Of a DNA stretch of 64,000 bases, positions 51,701 through 61,900 are shown one piece after another. Every line of letters starts with the position of its first letter. The stretch's first letter is position 1. The notes below the pieces were generated by a model, which was given only the letters and a program-made list of their open reading frames with translations, searched no databases and was not told the origin of the DNA. Source of the DNA: Auanema rhodensis (taxonomy: Eukaryota; Nematoda; Chromadorea; Rhabditida; Rhabditidae); the NCBI GenBank assembly GCA_964057225.1, contig OZ059896.1:12136501-12200500 (forward strand), read 5' to 3'. Made by a program: the position numbers and the translations under genes.

Positions 51701-54118
51701 GGAAGCGTCGTATACTATCCTTAGTTTGGTTGTTTCCTTTTGTGGGGTCAGAACTGCTTGATGAGCAATGTAGTGTATCGTTTGAGCGTCAGGGTATGGT
51801 TCTTCTGCTGGTTCGATTATTCCATTGTCTAGTTGTTCTTGAATGATTTTGTCGTATGCTGCTAGTGAATCTGGTTGTTGAGATAATTTTACGACTAGAC
51901 TTATGAGGCGTCTGTGAGCAAGTGATTTGTTGTCGGGGAGAAGATTGATGTTGTCTTTCCATGGGAAGTAGATGTAATAACCATCGTCTCTTTTTTGGAT
52001 GGTGGATTGGAATTGTTCCAATACTAGTTTGTCTCGTGCTTGTTTTTCTTCTTGTTCGGTTCCCGTAAATTCTTGCTGCTCCTCGATGAAGTTTTTGTTC
52101 CATGTGTCTATCGGGATAGAGGTGTTTCCAGTTATAACTGAGAAGGCGTTGATGGATGGTTGGTCGCTTGCTTTTCCTGTTATGAAGTCTCCAAATTGTG
52201 TCTTGACTTGTATGTGGTCGTCAGAGATTGGTATAATGGCTGTCAGAGCTTGCCACATTAAATCGGAGCCTATGAGTATGCGTGGATTGACGTAGGTTCC
52301 TTGATTTAATTTGAAGGTGGAGTTGTCTGATTTTGGAATTCGGACTGTTTTGATGGGACCCGTCAAGGTCTTTTTTGTCCAAAGGTGTGCAGTGATGTTG
52401 GAGACTGTTCCTTTGATTGTTGCTTTCACCTTTGTGAGGTGTTCAACGCTTTTTGTGTTGCCGAAAGTCTTGATTTTTACGCGTTTAGATTCTATAACGG
52501 GTAGTTGAAGTTCTTTGGCAAGTTCTTCTTCGATGAAAGATGTGTCCGATCCAGAGTCCAAGATGGCTGGGATTGTGGAAATTTTTCCATTCGTCATTAT
52601 CTTGATTTCTCCTATTGGAAGAAGGGCGCTTTTGAATTGATTGGTAGAGAACTGGGAGGAAAATTGAACCGTGTGTTCTTCGGTTTCCTCGTCATTGTAG
52701 GGTGTGCTCTCAATTAAGTTGACTTTGGTCGTCTTCTTTTTATTAGCGCATAAGATGTCGATGTGTTTTTCTCCGCATTTGGAGCATGTTCGTTTGCTTG
52801 GACATGACTCCGTGTTGTGTGTTTTGCGGAGACAGTTGATGCATCTCTTTTCCTGGTTGAGGATGGTTAGACGCTCCTTCCTCGACTTTGTTGTGTCACA
52901 GTCCCATGGGGCGTGAGGTTTCTGGCAGAAGATGCAACTGGATGTTTTTGCTAGTTTTTTAGCTTCTGGTTTGTTGCGTTGGGAATTGTAGGTGTTCCCT
53001 GGTGGTGAGTTGTAGACTCGTGTGATTGGTTTTTCGAACCGATCTGCTGCGAAAATTTTCACCTTGTTTTGGCATCGGATATGTCGCCTTGTGATGTCTA
53101 CTAGGTCTCTGATGTCAGGTGTTTTTCCCGAGGGGAATGATTTGTAGATCTCTTGGAGAAGGTTCCCTGGTAGTTTCTTGTGTAAGATAACTACAGCGAG
53201 GGAGTTGAGTTCGGCGTTCCTGTTTCCTTCAGTTTGGCGAAAAATGCCTGCGATCTTGTCCATCATGGAGAGGAGGTCATGCTGGTTGGATGTTCTCGCT
53301 TGTATCTGGAGAAATTCCAGCATGAGATGTTGTGTGATGTTGTCGTTATCATCATATAGATCCTGCAGGTGATGTACTGCGCTGAAGTAGTAGTCTTCAT
53401 CCGTTGGGAATGAAGCTATTTGTGAAGCTGCTTCTCCTGTTAATGACTGGCGAAGGTAGTTAAACTTTTCTATGGTGGGCATGTTCGATGAGTGTATGAG
53501 TGTGTGGAACAAGCACCAAAAGTTTTTCCAGCTTTTCACGTTGCCATCGAAGCGTGGGATATCGACAGGTTTGAGTGTTGGCCGTGATCGATATGTTTCC
53601 CAGCTTCGAGGTTGTGTGGCGTGTGTGAGTTCAGCAGTTCCAATGAGGTGGTGCTCAGAGGGCTGTGAACTGTCTGTGTGTGTTGGGTCAGGGCTGTTCT
53701 CAGTGTGGTTGAGACCCTTCAGGTAGTTGACTTGTTCTTGTATGTCGTTACTGTATGACAGTAGGGTAGAGATGTGTTTCCGCAGAGTTTCTTCGTTCTT
53801 CGTGATCCGACTTTGGTCCTCGGGGCGTAGGTCGGTTGGGATGTGTTTCATCTCGTCCATCAGTTTGTTGATGGCGAGGATGTCCCCATTGATGTTTGAA
53901 ATCTCCCTTTCACGGGTGTCAATCATACTTGGGGTTTTGTTGGAGGTATTAGTAACTTGACGTACCGCATATGATTTCCTCCTTGCGTCGTTGTCCTTGA
54001 GCTTAGCGAGTAATAATGAGCAGCTGCTGTTCCATTGTTCGGCGCGAGTTTCTTCGTTGGACTCGGCTTGATGCACCATGTCGTTTTGTCCTCTAGTTGG
54101 AGAGCGAATAACGGGCAT
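46382..54118 (-). CDS. Gag-Pol-Env polyprotein of BEL/Pao element B
   Basis: An uninterrupted 2578-residue frame, collinear with the copy A protein and with the same domains at the same residue numbers: triple zinc knuckle 395-457, protease DSG 521-523, RT with D846 and YVDN 926-929, RNase H D1092/E1134/D1166/D1221, integrase HHCC and D1447/D1507/E1554, DUF5641-like 1645-1748 and Env about 1785-2578. Nine residues differ from copy A (B state: T165, I716, Y717, G1601, L2110, H2183, H2297, L2474, R2529), none at a catalytic or zinc-binding position. The ATG is inside the 5' LTR, with residue 14 an alternative start at the LTR/PBS boundary. Two intact copies with a majority of silent differences suggest that the family was recently under selection for coding capacity. 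Confidence 0.95.
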   Translation of the reverse strand: MPVIRSPTRGQNDMVHQAESNEETRAEQWNSSCSLLLAKLKDNDARRKSYAVRQVTNTSNKTPSMIDTREREISNINGDILAINKLMDEMKHIPTDLRPEDQSRITKNEETLRKHISTLLSYSNDIQEQVNYLKGLNHTENSPDPTHTDSSQPSEHHLIGTAELTHATQPRSWETYRSRPTLKPVDIPRFDGNVKSWKNFWCLFHTLIHSSNMPTIEKFNYLRQSLTGEAASQIASFPTDEDYYFSAVHHLQDLYDDNDNITQHLMLEFLQIQARTSNQHDLLSMMDKIAGIFRQTEGNRNAELNSLAVVILHKKLPGNLLQEIYKSFPSGKTPDIRDLVDITRRHIRCQNKVKIFAADRFEKPITRVYNSPPGNTYNSQRNKPEAKKLAKTSSCIFCQKPHAPWDCDTTKSRKERLTILNQEKRCINCLRKTHNTESCPSKRTCSKCGEKHIDILCANKKKTTKVNLIESTPYNDEETEEHTVQFSSQFSTNQFKSALLPIGEIKIMTNGKISTIPAILDSGSDTSFIEEELAKELQLPVIESKRVKIKTFGNTKSVEHLTKVKATIKGTVSNITAHLWTKKTLTGPIKTVRIPKSDNSTFKLNQGTYVNPRILIGSDLMWQALTAIIPISDDHIQVKTQFGDFITGKASDQPSINAFSVITGNTSIPIDTWNKNFIEEQQEFTGTEQEEKQARDKLVLEQFQSTIQKRDDGYYIYFPWKDNINLLPDNKSLAHRRLISLVVKLSQQPDSLAAYDKIIQEQLDNGIIEPAEEPYPDAQTIHYIAHQAVLTPQKETTKLRIVYDASGHYQNRPSLNDVIHQGPLILPSLVGMILRFRCGKMALIADVKKAFLQIRLHESERDATRFFWLRDISKPMSTENTRTLRFCRVPFGINASPFLLAATIRHHLEQRSNENFLAHQIKENLYVDNLLLATNSEEDLKLGYQETKDIFAEMNMTLQEFITNSPDFNKNLLLEEKNTSAKPKVLGLPWDTETDQWIIQTKLPETKLTKRGITQAIASIFDPMGLISPCLHPLRLFLQNLWTENYDWDTTLPEEHQKTWHTLAENFNFNKTQQRALPEDPNQQYHLVTCTDSSGSALGFCTYLLAATSRIPTLIFAKSKLHSKNSNITIPKAEISALTVGVTNTNKIIKEMKDNIKILSTTFLSDSEITLAWIRRKPDQKTTGVLVQNRIKEIYDHIDQIEDMDIKTYFGYINTKDNPADIATRGCTTDELLNHFWWNPKAQIDKAINGPLFSLPQPEITVNTARTSEEYEESWLEHCNTWIQAQEKWIAENYSLLEKRLPTHYEEAELNLLHLHQHNLLVRLTAAQRNDLRPLLKDHLWHSRGRMQNSELDESAKLPIIVLPKTRTATLIIEHVHNQFHKSTSHTMAEVRQKFWIPQLRSQTISVIRRCVECQRMNNRPFTYPPSGDIPSRRLNRSRPFQHIGLDYFGPLTVKDKPHKVWGCIYTCTVTRLLHLEVIEDLTTKAFLNCLRKIWARRGYPESITCDNATTFELGQKVANRLFSIANTTQTGDSHKIKWHNITPYAPWQGGFYERLIRSVKDSLHKTMKNIPTSEELSITLAECEATLNTRPLTYIGSDTGTDEIIRPCDFIHKDLDLNISFHSDDDDEEYLDNPALQTRADTEKAIHSSRQRTNKFWELWIELYLKELREHHKNNISVKKAGSNQQPRIDQYVLINDSPIPRYKWPIGKITHISPDKNGQTREVTLLSESGRELKRPVNLLHPLELSDDDIPERLRNTNPSRDVPPIRQSNPRNVPRLWYGEQRTNLFTFLSIFSILLPIISATPTISCNYQGVQIQGISTNNQQVCIHNTCYNNSHDGNLIFPPADILTNYDVSWTFQHNSRIHHMMITCPAVHFCSTVTCTFCTATLFNPSCWPWTSMLLLTFLTYMLTALCYGILYTPWVIGKPIRLWIRLCTTIIMTIIKTIRHTRQPRPHKSAIPLLALMSLIQVTFSCQELAITSSEQSTCIQEKCHIQTTHNLNISPYTQEACLTLSNNQDNISFLRIQWIKTNYKCETRSLYFTRESKTHVQDSKRCPHTGSCQEEKCSNITPNSTVSELHIANQYPGTTHCTESCGGIGCGCFYPSSGCLFYRTYQKPTDTSIYEVYDCNSWTPTTDLSLTYRNGSTTISKNVTLYSDVPKHIYPFTLTITSLSPPVIPAMQHKFIRNLTRTAIWNQQPMLSCPSRRDAINMNCNATPTCVCTPAEDQVNCQCHETSITSAFTNVQSAIPMLTPSYMIMNEERNLRININSNMLTVIHIKIDGEFHTSSSQDSTHCHIQDSPLTGCYNCNRGAQASITCTSPQPTLAAIQCGESAFMTQCSPQGTTNSIQLPITSASPRITCTYTCGTQENTFLLSGMLYYVNTLQDLRSHYILGNHSSLQETAFTFSWPDITHFYNIYQEWYKALATCLLIAIIAFTFSYYIITTYATRLALGTAHYMAAATCYIFLIPLRVLIIFWRQLLLLKSRKTHILVVFILFTMSLANTRACEINLVLQRSQERCDSFLKLTREKRIECLKELTQHMDQSLRDFYKTETRKEMEQEILPTKRNKTQAAIITI
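54062..54078 (-). other. Primer binding site of element B
   Basis: Identical to the copy A site (TGGTGCATCAAGCCGAG) and directly abutting the 5' LTR. The first nine bases are complementary to the tRNA-Gly(GCC) 3' end as recalled. Confidence 0.75.
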
Positions 54119-54610
54119 TTGTGGTTCAGTGGTAGTGGAATATTAGTCCAAGTAATAGGCAATAGACGCGAGTACAAGAGAAGAGTTTATTATCGGTGAT
54201 ACGAATACAATACGAGTAAACAGAAATAAATTGACGGGAAGATGATAGCGGTGGCAGGATAATATTGAGACATGATTTAGAAGAATTATTGCGGGTTTAT
54301 ATACTAGGTCCCCGGAAGTGATAGATAATGTATTAATTGTAGAAAGCGAGAGGAGGGGTCTAAATCCTATGTGATTCATCCCCCTTGCAAGTGGGCGACG
54401 GCTATCGCGCCTAAGATCTTGCCTAATGGATCAGATGGCAAAGGGCGATAGGTGATTCATCGGCAGATCGGCCGTTGGTGACAACTTACAGGATTATCGA
54501 TTAGATAGTTGAGGATAATGGATAGTACAAAGAGAGGACAATAAAGAAGTACAATTGAACTTAAACTAAGGAGGAACACTATTATCACGGGATGAGAGTG
54601 CTTCAGCACA
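54079..54610 (-). repeat. 5' LTR of element B
   Basis: 532 bp promoter LTR. TATA box at 54296-54303, AATAAA at 54186-54191, U3 stem-loop at 54402-54451, tRNA-Gly-like segment at 54115-54135. The start codon of the polyprotein (54116-54118) lies within it. It differs from 45826-46357 at 54466. Confidence 0.96.
54296..54303 (-). promoter_or_regulatory. TATA box of 5' LTR, element B
   Basis: TATATAAA on the minus strand, in the same position relative to the LTR ends as in copy A. It is the likely core promoter of the element RNA. Confidence 0.65.
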
Positions 54611-55939
54611 AACAGTTGAATATTTTGTAATTTCTAAACCATTTTACTCCATCGCTTTTATTTAATCCCATATTTTAAACAATTTTATATTTCTACCGCT
54701 ATTTCATAATTTCATTTTTTAAATTTTTAATCATTAAAAAACATTTAAATTTCAATATTGTGATGCTCAAAAACTGAAACAGTTGAATATTTTGTAATTT
54801 CTAAACCATTTTACTCCATCGCTTTTATTTAATTCCATATTTTAAACAATTTTATATTTCTACCGCTATTTCATAATTTCATTTTTTAAATTTTTAATCA
54901 TTAAAAAACATTTAAATTTCAATATTGTGATGCTCAAAAACTGAAACATTTAAATATTTTGTATTTTCTAAACCATTTCACTCCATCTCTTTCATTTAAT
55001 TCCATATTTTAAACAATTTTATATTTCTACCACGAATTCATAACTTCATTTTTTAAATTTTTGATCATTAAAAAACATTTAAATTTCAATGTTGTGATGC
55101 TCAAAAACTGAAACAGTTGAATATTTTGTAATTTCTAAACCATTTTACTCCATCTCTTTCATTTAATTCCATATTTTAAACAATTTTATATTTCTACCAC
55201 GAATTCATAACTTCATTTTTTAAATTTTTAATCATTAAAAAACATTTAAATTTCAATATTGTTATGCTCAAAAACTGAAACATTTAAATATTTTGTATTT
55301 TCTAAACCATTTCACTCCATCTCTTTCATTTAATTCCATATTTTAAACAATTTTATATTTCTACCACGAATTCATAACTTCATTTTTTAAATTTTAGATC
55401 ATTAAAAAACATTTAAATTTCAATATTGTGATGCTCAAAAACTGAAACAGTTGAATATTTTGTAATTTCTAAACCATTTTACTCCATCGCTTTTATTTAA
55501 TCCCATATTTTAAACAATTTTATATTTCTACCGCTATTTCATAATTTCATTTTTTAAATTTTTAATCATTAAAAAACATTTAAATTTCAATATTGTGATG
55601 CTCAAAAACTGAAACAGTTGAATATTTTGTAATTTCTAAACCATTTTACTCCATCGCTTTTATTTAATTCCATATTTTAAACAATTTTATATTTCTACCG
55701 CTATTTCATAATTTCATTTTTTAAATTTTTAATCATTAAAAAACATTTAAATTTCAATATTGTGATGCTCAAAAACTGAAACATTTAAATATTTTGTATT
55801 TTCTAAACCATTTCACTCCATCTCTTTCATTTAATTCCATATTTTAAACAATTTTATATTTCTACCACGAATTCATAACTTCATTTTTTAAATTTTTGAT
55901 CATTAAAAAACATTTAAATTTCAATGTTGTGATGCTCAA

Positions 55940-58900
55940 AAACTGAAACAGTTGAATATTTTGTAATTTCTAAACCATTTTACTCCATCGCTTTTATTTA
56001 ATCTCATATTTTAAACAATTTTATATTTCTACCGCTATTTCATAATTTCATTTTTTAAATTTTTAATCATTAAAAAACATTTAAATTTCAATATTGTGAT
56101 GCTCAAAAACTGAAACAGTTGAATATTTTGTATTTTCTAAACCATTTTACTTCATATCTTTCATTTAATTCCATATTTTAAACAATTTTATATTTCTACC
56201 ACGAATTCATAACTTCATTTTTTAAATTTTTAATCATTAAAAAACATTTAAATTTCAATATTGTGATGCTCAAAAACTGAAACAGTTGAATATTTTGTAT
56301 TTTCTAAACCATTTTACTCCATCTATTTTATTTAATCCCACATTTTAAACAATTTTTTATTTCTACCGCTGTTTCATAAATTCATTTTTTAAATTTTTAA
56401 TCATTAAAAAACATATAAATTTCAATATTGTGATGCTCAAAAACTGAAACATTTAAATATTTTGTATTTTCTAAACCATTTCACTCCATCTCTTTCATTT
56501 AATTCCATATTTTAAACAATTTTATATTTCTACCACAAATTCATAACTTCATTTTTTAAATTTTTTATCATTAAAAAACATTTAAATTTCAATATTGTGA
56601 TGCTCAAAAACTGAAACAGTTAAATATTTTGTATTTTCTAAACCATTTCACTCCATCTCTTTCATTTAATTCCATATTATAAACAATTTTATATTTCTAC
56701 CACGAATTCATAACTTCATTTTTTAAATTTTTAATCATTAAAAAACATTTAAATTTCAATATTGTGATGCTCAAAAACTGAAACATTTAAATATTTTGTA
56801 TTTTCTAAACTATTTTACTCCATCGCTTTTATTTAATCCCATATTTTAAACAATTTTATATTTCTACCACGAATTCATAACTTCATTTTTTAAATTTTTG
56901 ATCATTAAAAAACATTTAAATTTCAATATTGTGATGCTCAAAAACTGAAACAGTTGAATATTTTGTATTTTCTAAACCATTTTACTCCATCGCTTTTATA
57001 TTTCTACCGCTATTTCGTAAATTCATTTTTTAAATTTTTAATCATTAAAAAACATATAAATTTCAATATTGTGATGCTCAAAAACTGAAACATTTAAATA
57101 TTTTGTATTTTCTAAACCATTTCACTCCATCTCTTTCATTTAATTCCATATTTTAAACAATTTTATATTTCTACCACGAATTCATAACTTCATTTTTTAA
57201 ATTTTTGATCATTAAAAAACATTTAAATTTCAATATTGTGATGCTCAAAAACTGAAACAGTTGAATATTTTGTATTTTCTAAACCATTTTACTTCATATC
57301 TTTCATTTAATTCCATATTTTAAACAATTTTATATTTCTACCACGAATTCATAACTTCATTTTTTAAATTTTTAATCATTAAAAAACATTTAAATTTCAA
57401 TATTGTGATGCTCAAAAACTGAAACAGTTGAATATTTTGTAATTTCTAAACCATTTTACTCCATCGCTTTTATTTAATTCCATATTTTAAACAATTTTAT
57501 ATTTCTACCGCTATTTCATAATTTCATTTTTTAAATTTTTAATCATTAAAAAACATTTAAATTTCAATATTGTGATGCTCAAAAACTGAAACATTTAAAT
57601 ATTTTGTATTTTCTAAACCATTTCACTCCATCTCTTTCATTTAATTCCATATTTTAAACAATTTTATATTTCTACCACGAATTCATAACTTCATTTTTTA
57701 AATTTTTGATCATTAAAAAACATTTAAATTTCAATGTTGTGATGCTCAAAAACTGAAACAGTTGAATATTTTGTAATTTCTAAACCATTTTACTCCATCT
57801 CTTTCATTTAATTCCATATTTTAAACAATTTTATATTTCTACCTCGAATTCATAACTTCATTTTTCAAATTTTTAATCATTAAAAAACATTTAAATTTCA
57901 ATATTGTGATGCTCAAAAACTGAAACATTTAAATATTTTGTATTTTCTAAACCATTTCACTCCATCTCTTTCATTTAATTCCATATTTTAAACAATTTTA
58001 TATTTCTACCACGAATTCATAACTTCATTTTTTAAATTTTTGATCATTAAAAAACATTTAAATTTCAATATTGTGATGCTCAAAAACTGAAACAGTTGAA
58101 TATTTTGTAATTTCTAAACCATTTTACTCCATCGCTTTTATTTAATCCCATATTTTAAACAATTTTATATTTCTACCGCTATTTCATAATTTCATTTTTT
58201 AAATTTTTAATCATTAAAAAACATTCAAATTTCAATATTGTGATGCTCAAAAACTGAAACAGTTGAATATTTTGTAATTTCTAAACCATTTTACTCCATC
58301 GCTTTTATTTAATTCCATATTTTAAACAATTTTATATTTCTACCGCTATTTCATAATTTCATTCTTTAAATTTTTAATCATTAAAAAACATTTAAATTTC
58401 AATATTGTGATGCTCAAAAACTGAAACAGTTGAATATTTTGTAATTTCTAAACCATTTTACTCCATCGCTTTTATTTAATTCCATATTTTAAACAATTTT
58501 ATATTTCTACCGCTATTTCATAATTTCATTCTTTAAATTTTTAATCATTAAAAAACATTTAAATTTCAATATTGTGATGCTCAAAAACTGAAACATTTAA
58601 ATATTTTGTAATTTCTAAACCATTTTACTTCATATCTTTCATTTAATTTCATATTTTAAACAATTTTATATTTCTACCACGAATTCATAACTTCATTTTT
58701 TAAATTTTTAATCATTAAAAAACATTTAAATTTCAATATTGTGATGCTCAAAAACTGAAACAGTTGAATATTTTGTAATTTCTTAACCATTTTACTCCAT
58801 CGCTTTTATTCAATCTCATATTTTAAACAATTTTATATTTCTACCGCTGTTTCATAATTTCATTTTTTAAATTTTTAATCATTAAAAAACATTTAAATTT

Positions 58901-61900
58901 CAATATTGTGATGCTCAAAAACTGAAACAGTTGAATATTTTGTATTTTCTAAACCATTTTACTTCATATCTTTCATTTAATTTCATATTTTAAACAATTT
59001 TATATTTCTACCACGAATTCATAACTTCATTTTTTAAATTTTTAATCATTAAAAAACATTTAAATTTCAATATTGTGATGCTCAAAAACTGAAACATTTA
59101 AATATTTTGTATTTTCTAAACCATTTTACTCCATCGCTTTTATTTAATCCCATATTTTAAACAATTTTATATTTCTACCACGAATTCATAACTTCATTTT
59201 TTAAATTTTTGATCATTAAAAAACATTTAAATTTCAATATTGTGATGCTCAAAAACTGAAACAGTTGAATATTTTGTATTTTCTAAACCATTTTACTCCA
59301 TCGCTTTTATATTTCTACCGCTATTTCATAAATTCATTTTTTAAATTTTTAATCATTAAAAAACATATAAATTTCAATATTGTGATGCTCAAAAACTGAA
59401 ACATTTAAATATTTTGTATTTTCTAAACCATTTCACTCCATCTCTTTCATTTAATTCCATATTTTAAACAATTTTATATTTCTATCACGAATTCATAACT
59501 TCATTTTTTAAATTTTTGATCATTAAAAAACATTTAAATTTCAATATTGTGATGCTCAAAAACTGAAACAGTTGAATATTTTGTATTTTCTAAACCATTT
59601 TACTTCATATCTTTCATTTAATTTCATATTTTAAACAATTTTATATTTCTACCACGAATTCATAACTTCATTTTTTAAATTTTTAATCATTAAAAAACAT
59701 TTAAATTTCAATATTGTGATGCTCAAAAACTGAAACATTTAAATATTTTGTATTTTCTAAACCATTTTACTCCATCGCTTTTATTTAATCCCATATTTTA
59801 AACAATTTTATATTTCTACCACGAATTCATAACTTCATTTTTTAAATTTTTGATCATTAAAAAACATTTAAATTTCAATATTGTGATGCTCAAAAACTGA
59901 AACAGTTGAATATTTTGTATTTTCTAAACCATTTTACTCCATCGCTTTTATATTTCTACCGCTATTTCATAAATTCATTTTTTAAATTTTTAATCATTAA
60001 AAAACATATAAATTTCAATATTGTGATGCTCAAAAACTGAAACATTTAAATATTTTGTATTTTCTAAACCATTTCACTCCATCTCTTTCATTTAATTCCA
60101 TATTTTAAACAATTTTATACTTCTATCACGAATTCATAACTTCATTTTTTAAATTTTTGATCATTAAAAAACATTTAAATTTCAATATTGTGATGCTCAA
60201 AAACTGAAACAGTTGAATATTTTGTATTTTCTAAACCATTTTACTTCATATCTTTCATTTAATTCCATATTTTAAACAATTTTATATTTCTACCACGAAT
60301 TCATAACTTCATTTTTTAAATTTTTAATCATTAAAAAACATTTAAATTTCAATATTGTGATGCTCAAAAACTGAAACAGTTGAATATTTTGTAATTTCTA
60401 AACCATTTTACTCCATCGCTTTTATTTAATTCCATATTTTAAACAATTTTTTATTTCTACCGCTATTTCATAATTTCATTTTTTAAATTTTTAATCATTA
60501 AAAAACATTTAAATTTCAATATTGTGATGCTCAAAAACTGAAACATTTAAATATTTTGTATTTTCTAAACCATTTCACTCCATCTCTTTCATTTAATTCC
60601 ATATTTTAAACAATTTTATATTTCTACCACGAATTCATAACTTCATTTTTTAAATTTTTGATCATTAAAAAACATTTAAATTTCAATGTTGTGATGCTCA
60701 AAAACTGAAACAGTTGAATATTTTGTAATTTCTAAACCATTTTACTCCATCTCTTTCATTTAATTCCATATTTTAAACAATTTTATATTTCTACCTCGAA
60801 TTCATAACTTCATTTTTCAAATTTTTAATCATTAAAAAACATTTAAATTTCAATATTGTGATGCTCAAAAACTGAAACATTTAAATATTTTGTATTTTCT
60901 AAACCATTTCACTCCATCTCTTTCATTTAATTCCATATTTTAAACAATTTTATATTTCTACCACGAATTCATAACTTCATTTTTTAAATTTTTGATCATT
61001 AAAAAACATTTAAATTTCAATGTTGTGATGCTCAAAAACTGAAACAGTTGAATATTTTGTAATTTCTAAACCATTTTACTCCATCGCTTTTATTTAATCT
61101 CATATTTTAAACAATTTTATATTTCTACCGCTATTTCATAATTTCATTTTTTAAATTTTTAATCATTAAAAAACATTTAAATTTCAATATTGTGATGCTC
61201 AAAAACTGAAACAGTTGAATATTTTGTAATTTCTAAACCATTTTACTCCATCGCTTTTATTTAATCTCATATTTTAAACAATTTTATATTTCTACCGCTA
61301 TTTCATAATTTCATTTTTTAAATTTTTAATCATTAAAAAACATTTAAATTTCAATATTGTGATGCTCAAAAACTGAAACAGTTGAATATTTTGTATTTTC
61401 TAAACCATTTTACTTCATATCTTTCATTTAATTCCATATTTTAAACAATTTTATATTTCTACCACGAATTCATAACTTCATTTTTTAAATTTTTAATCAT
61501 TAAAAAACATTTAAATTTCAATATTGTGATGCTCAAAAACTGAAACAGTTGAATATTTTGTATTTTCTAAACCATTTTACTCCATCTATTTTATTTAATC
61601 CCACATTTTAAACAATTTTTTATTTCTACCGCTGTTTCATAAATTCATTTTTTAAATTTTTAATCATTAAAAAACATATAAATTTCAATATTGTGATGCT
61701 CAAAAACTGAAACATTTAAATATTTTGTATTTTCTAAACCATTTCACTCCATCTCTTTCATTTAATTCCATATTTTAAACAATTTTATATTTCTACCACA
61801 AATTCATAACTTCATTTTTTAAATTTTTGATCATTAAAAAACATTTAAATTTCAATATTGTGATGCTCAAAAACTGAAACAGTTAAATATTTTGTATTTT

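Larger units (their letters stand above)
45826..54610 (-). mobile_element. Full-length BEL/Pao-type LTR retrotransposon with env-like region, copy B
   Basis: An 8785-bp element, same family and orientation as copy A and about 36 kb away. LTRs are 45826-46357 and 54079-54610 (532 bp, one base shorter than in A because of GTAAACAG for GTAAAACAG). They differ from each other by eye at one base (46213 A versus 54466 G). The internal region aligns with copy A without gaps at an offset of 45139. The insertion site is a different monomer phase (position 29 versus 11), so this is an independent insertion and not a duplicate of A. Confidence 0.95.

Noticed and set aside
686..54610. Element B as a segmental copy of element A carried along by satellite amplification
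   Set aside because: The target duplications and monomer phases differ, and each copy has its own LTR difference, so they are separate insertions.
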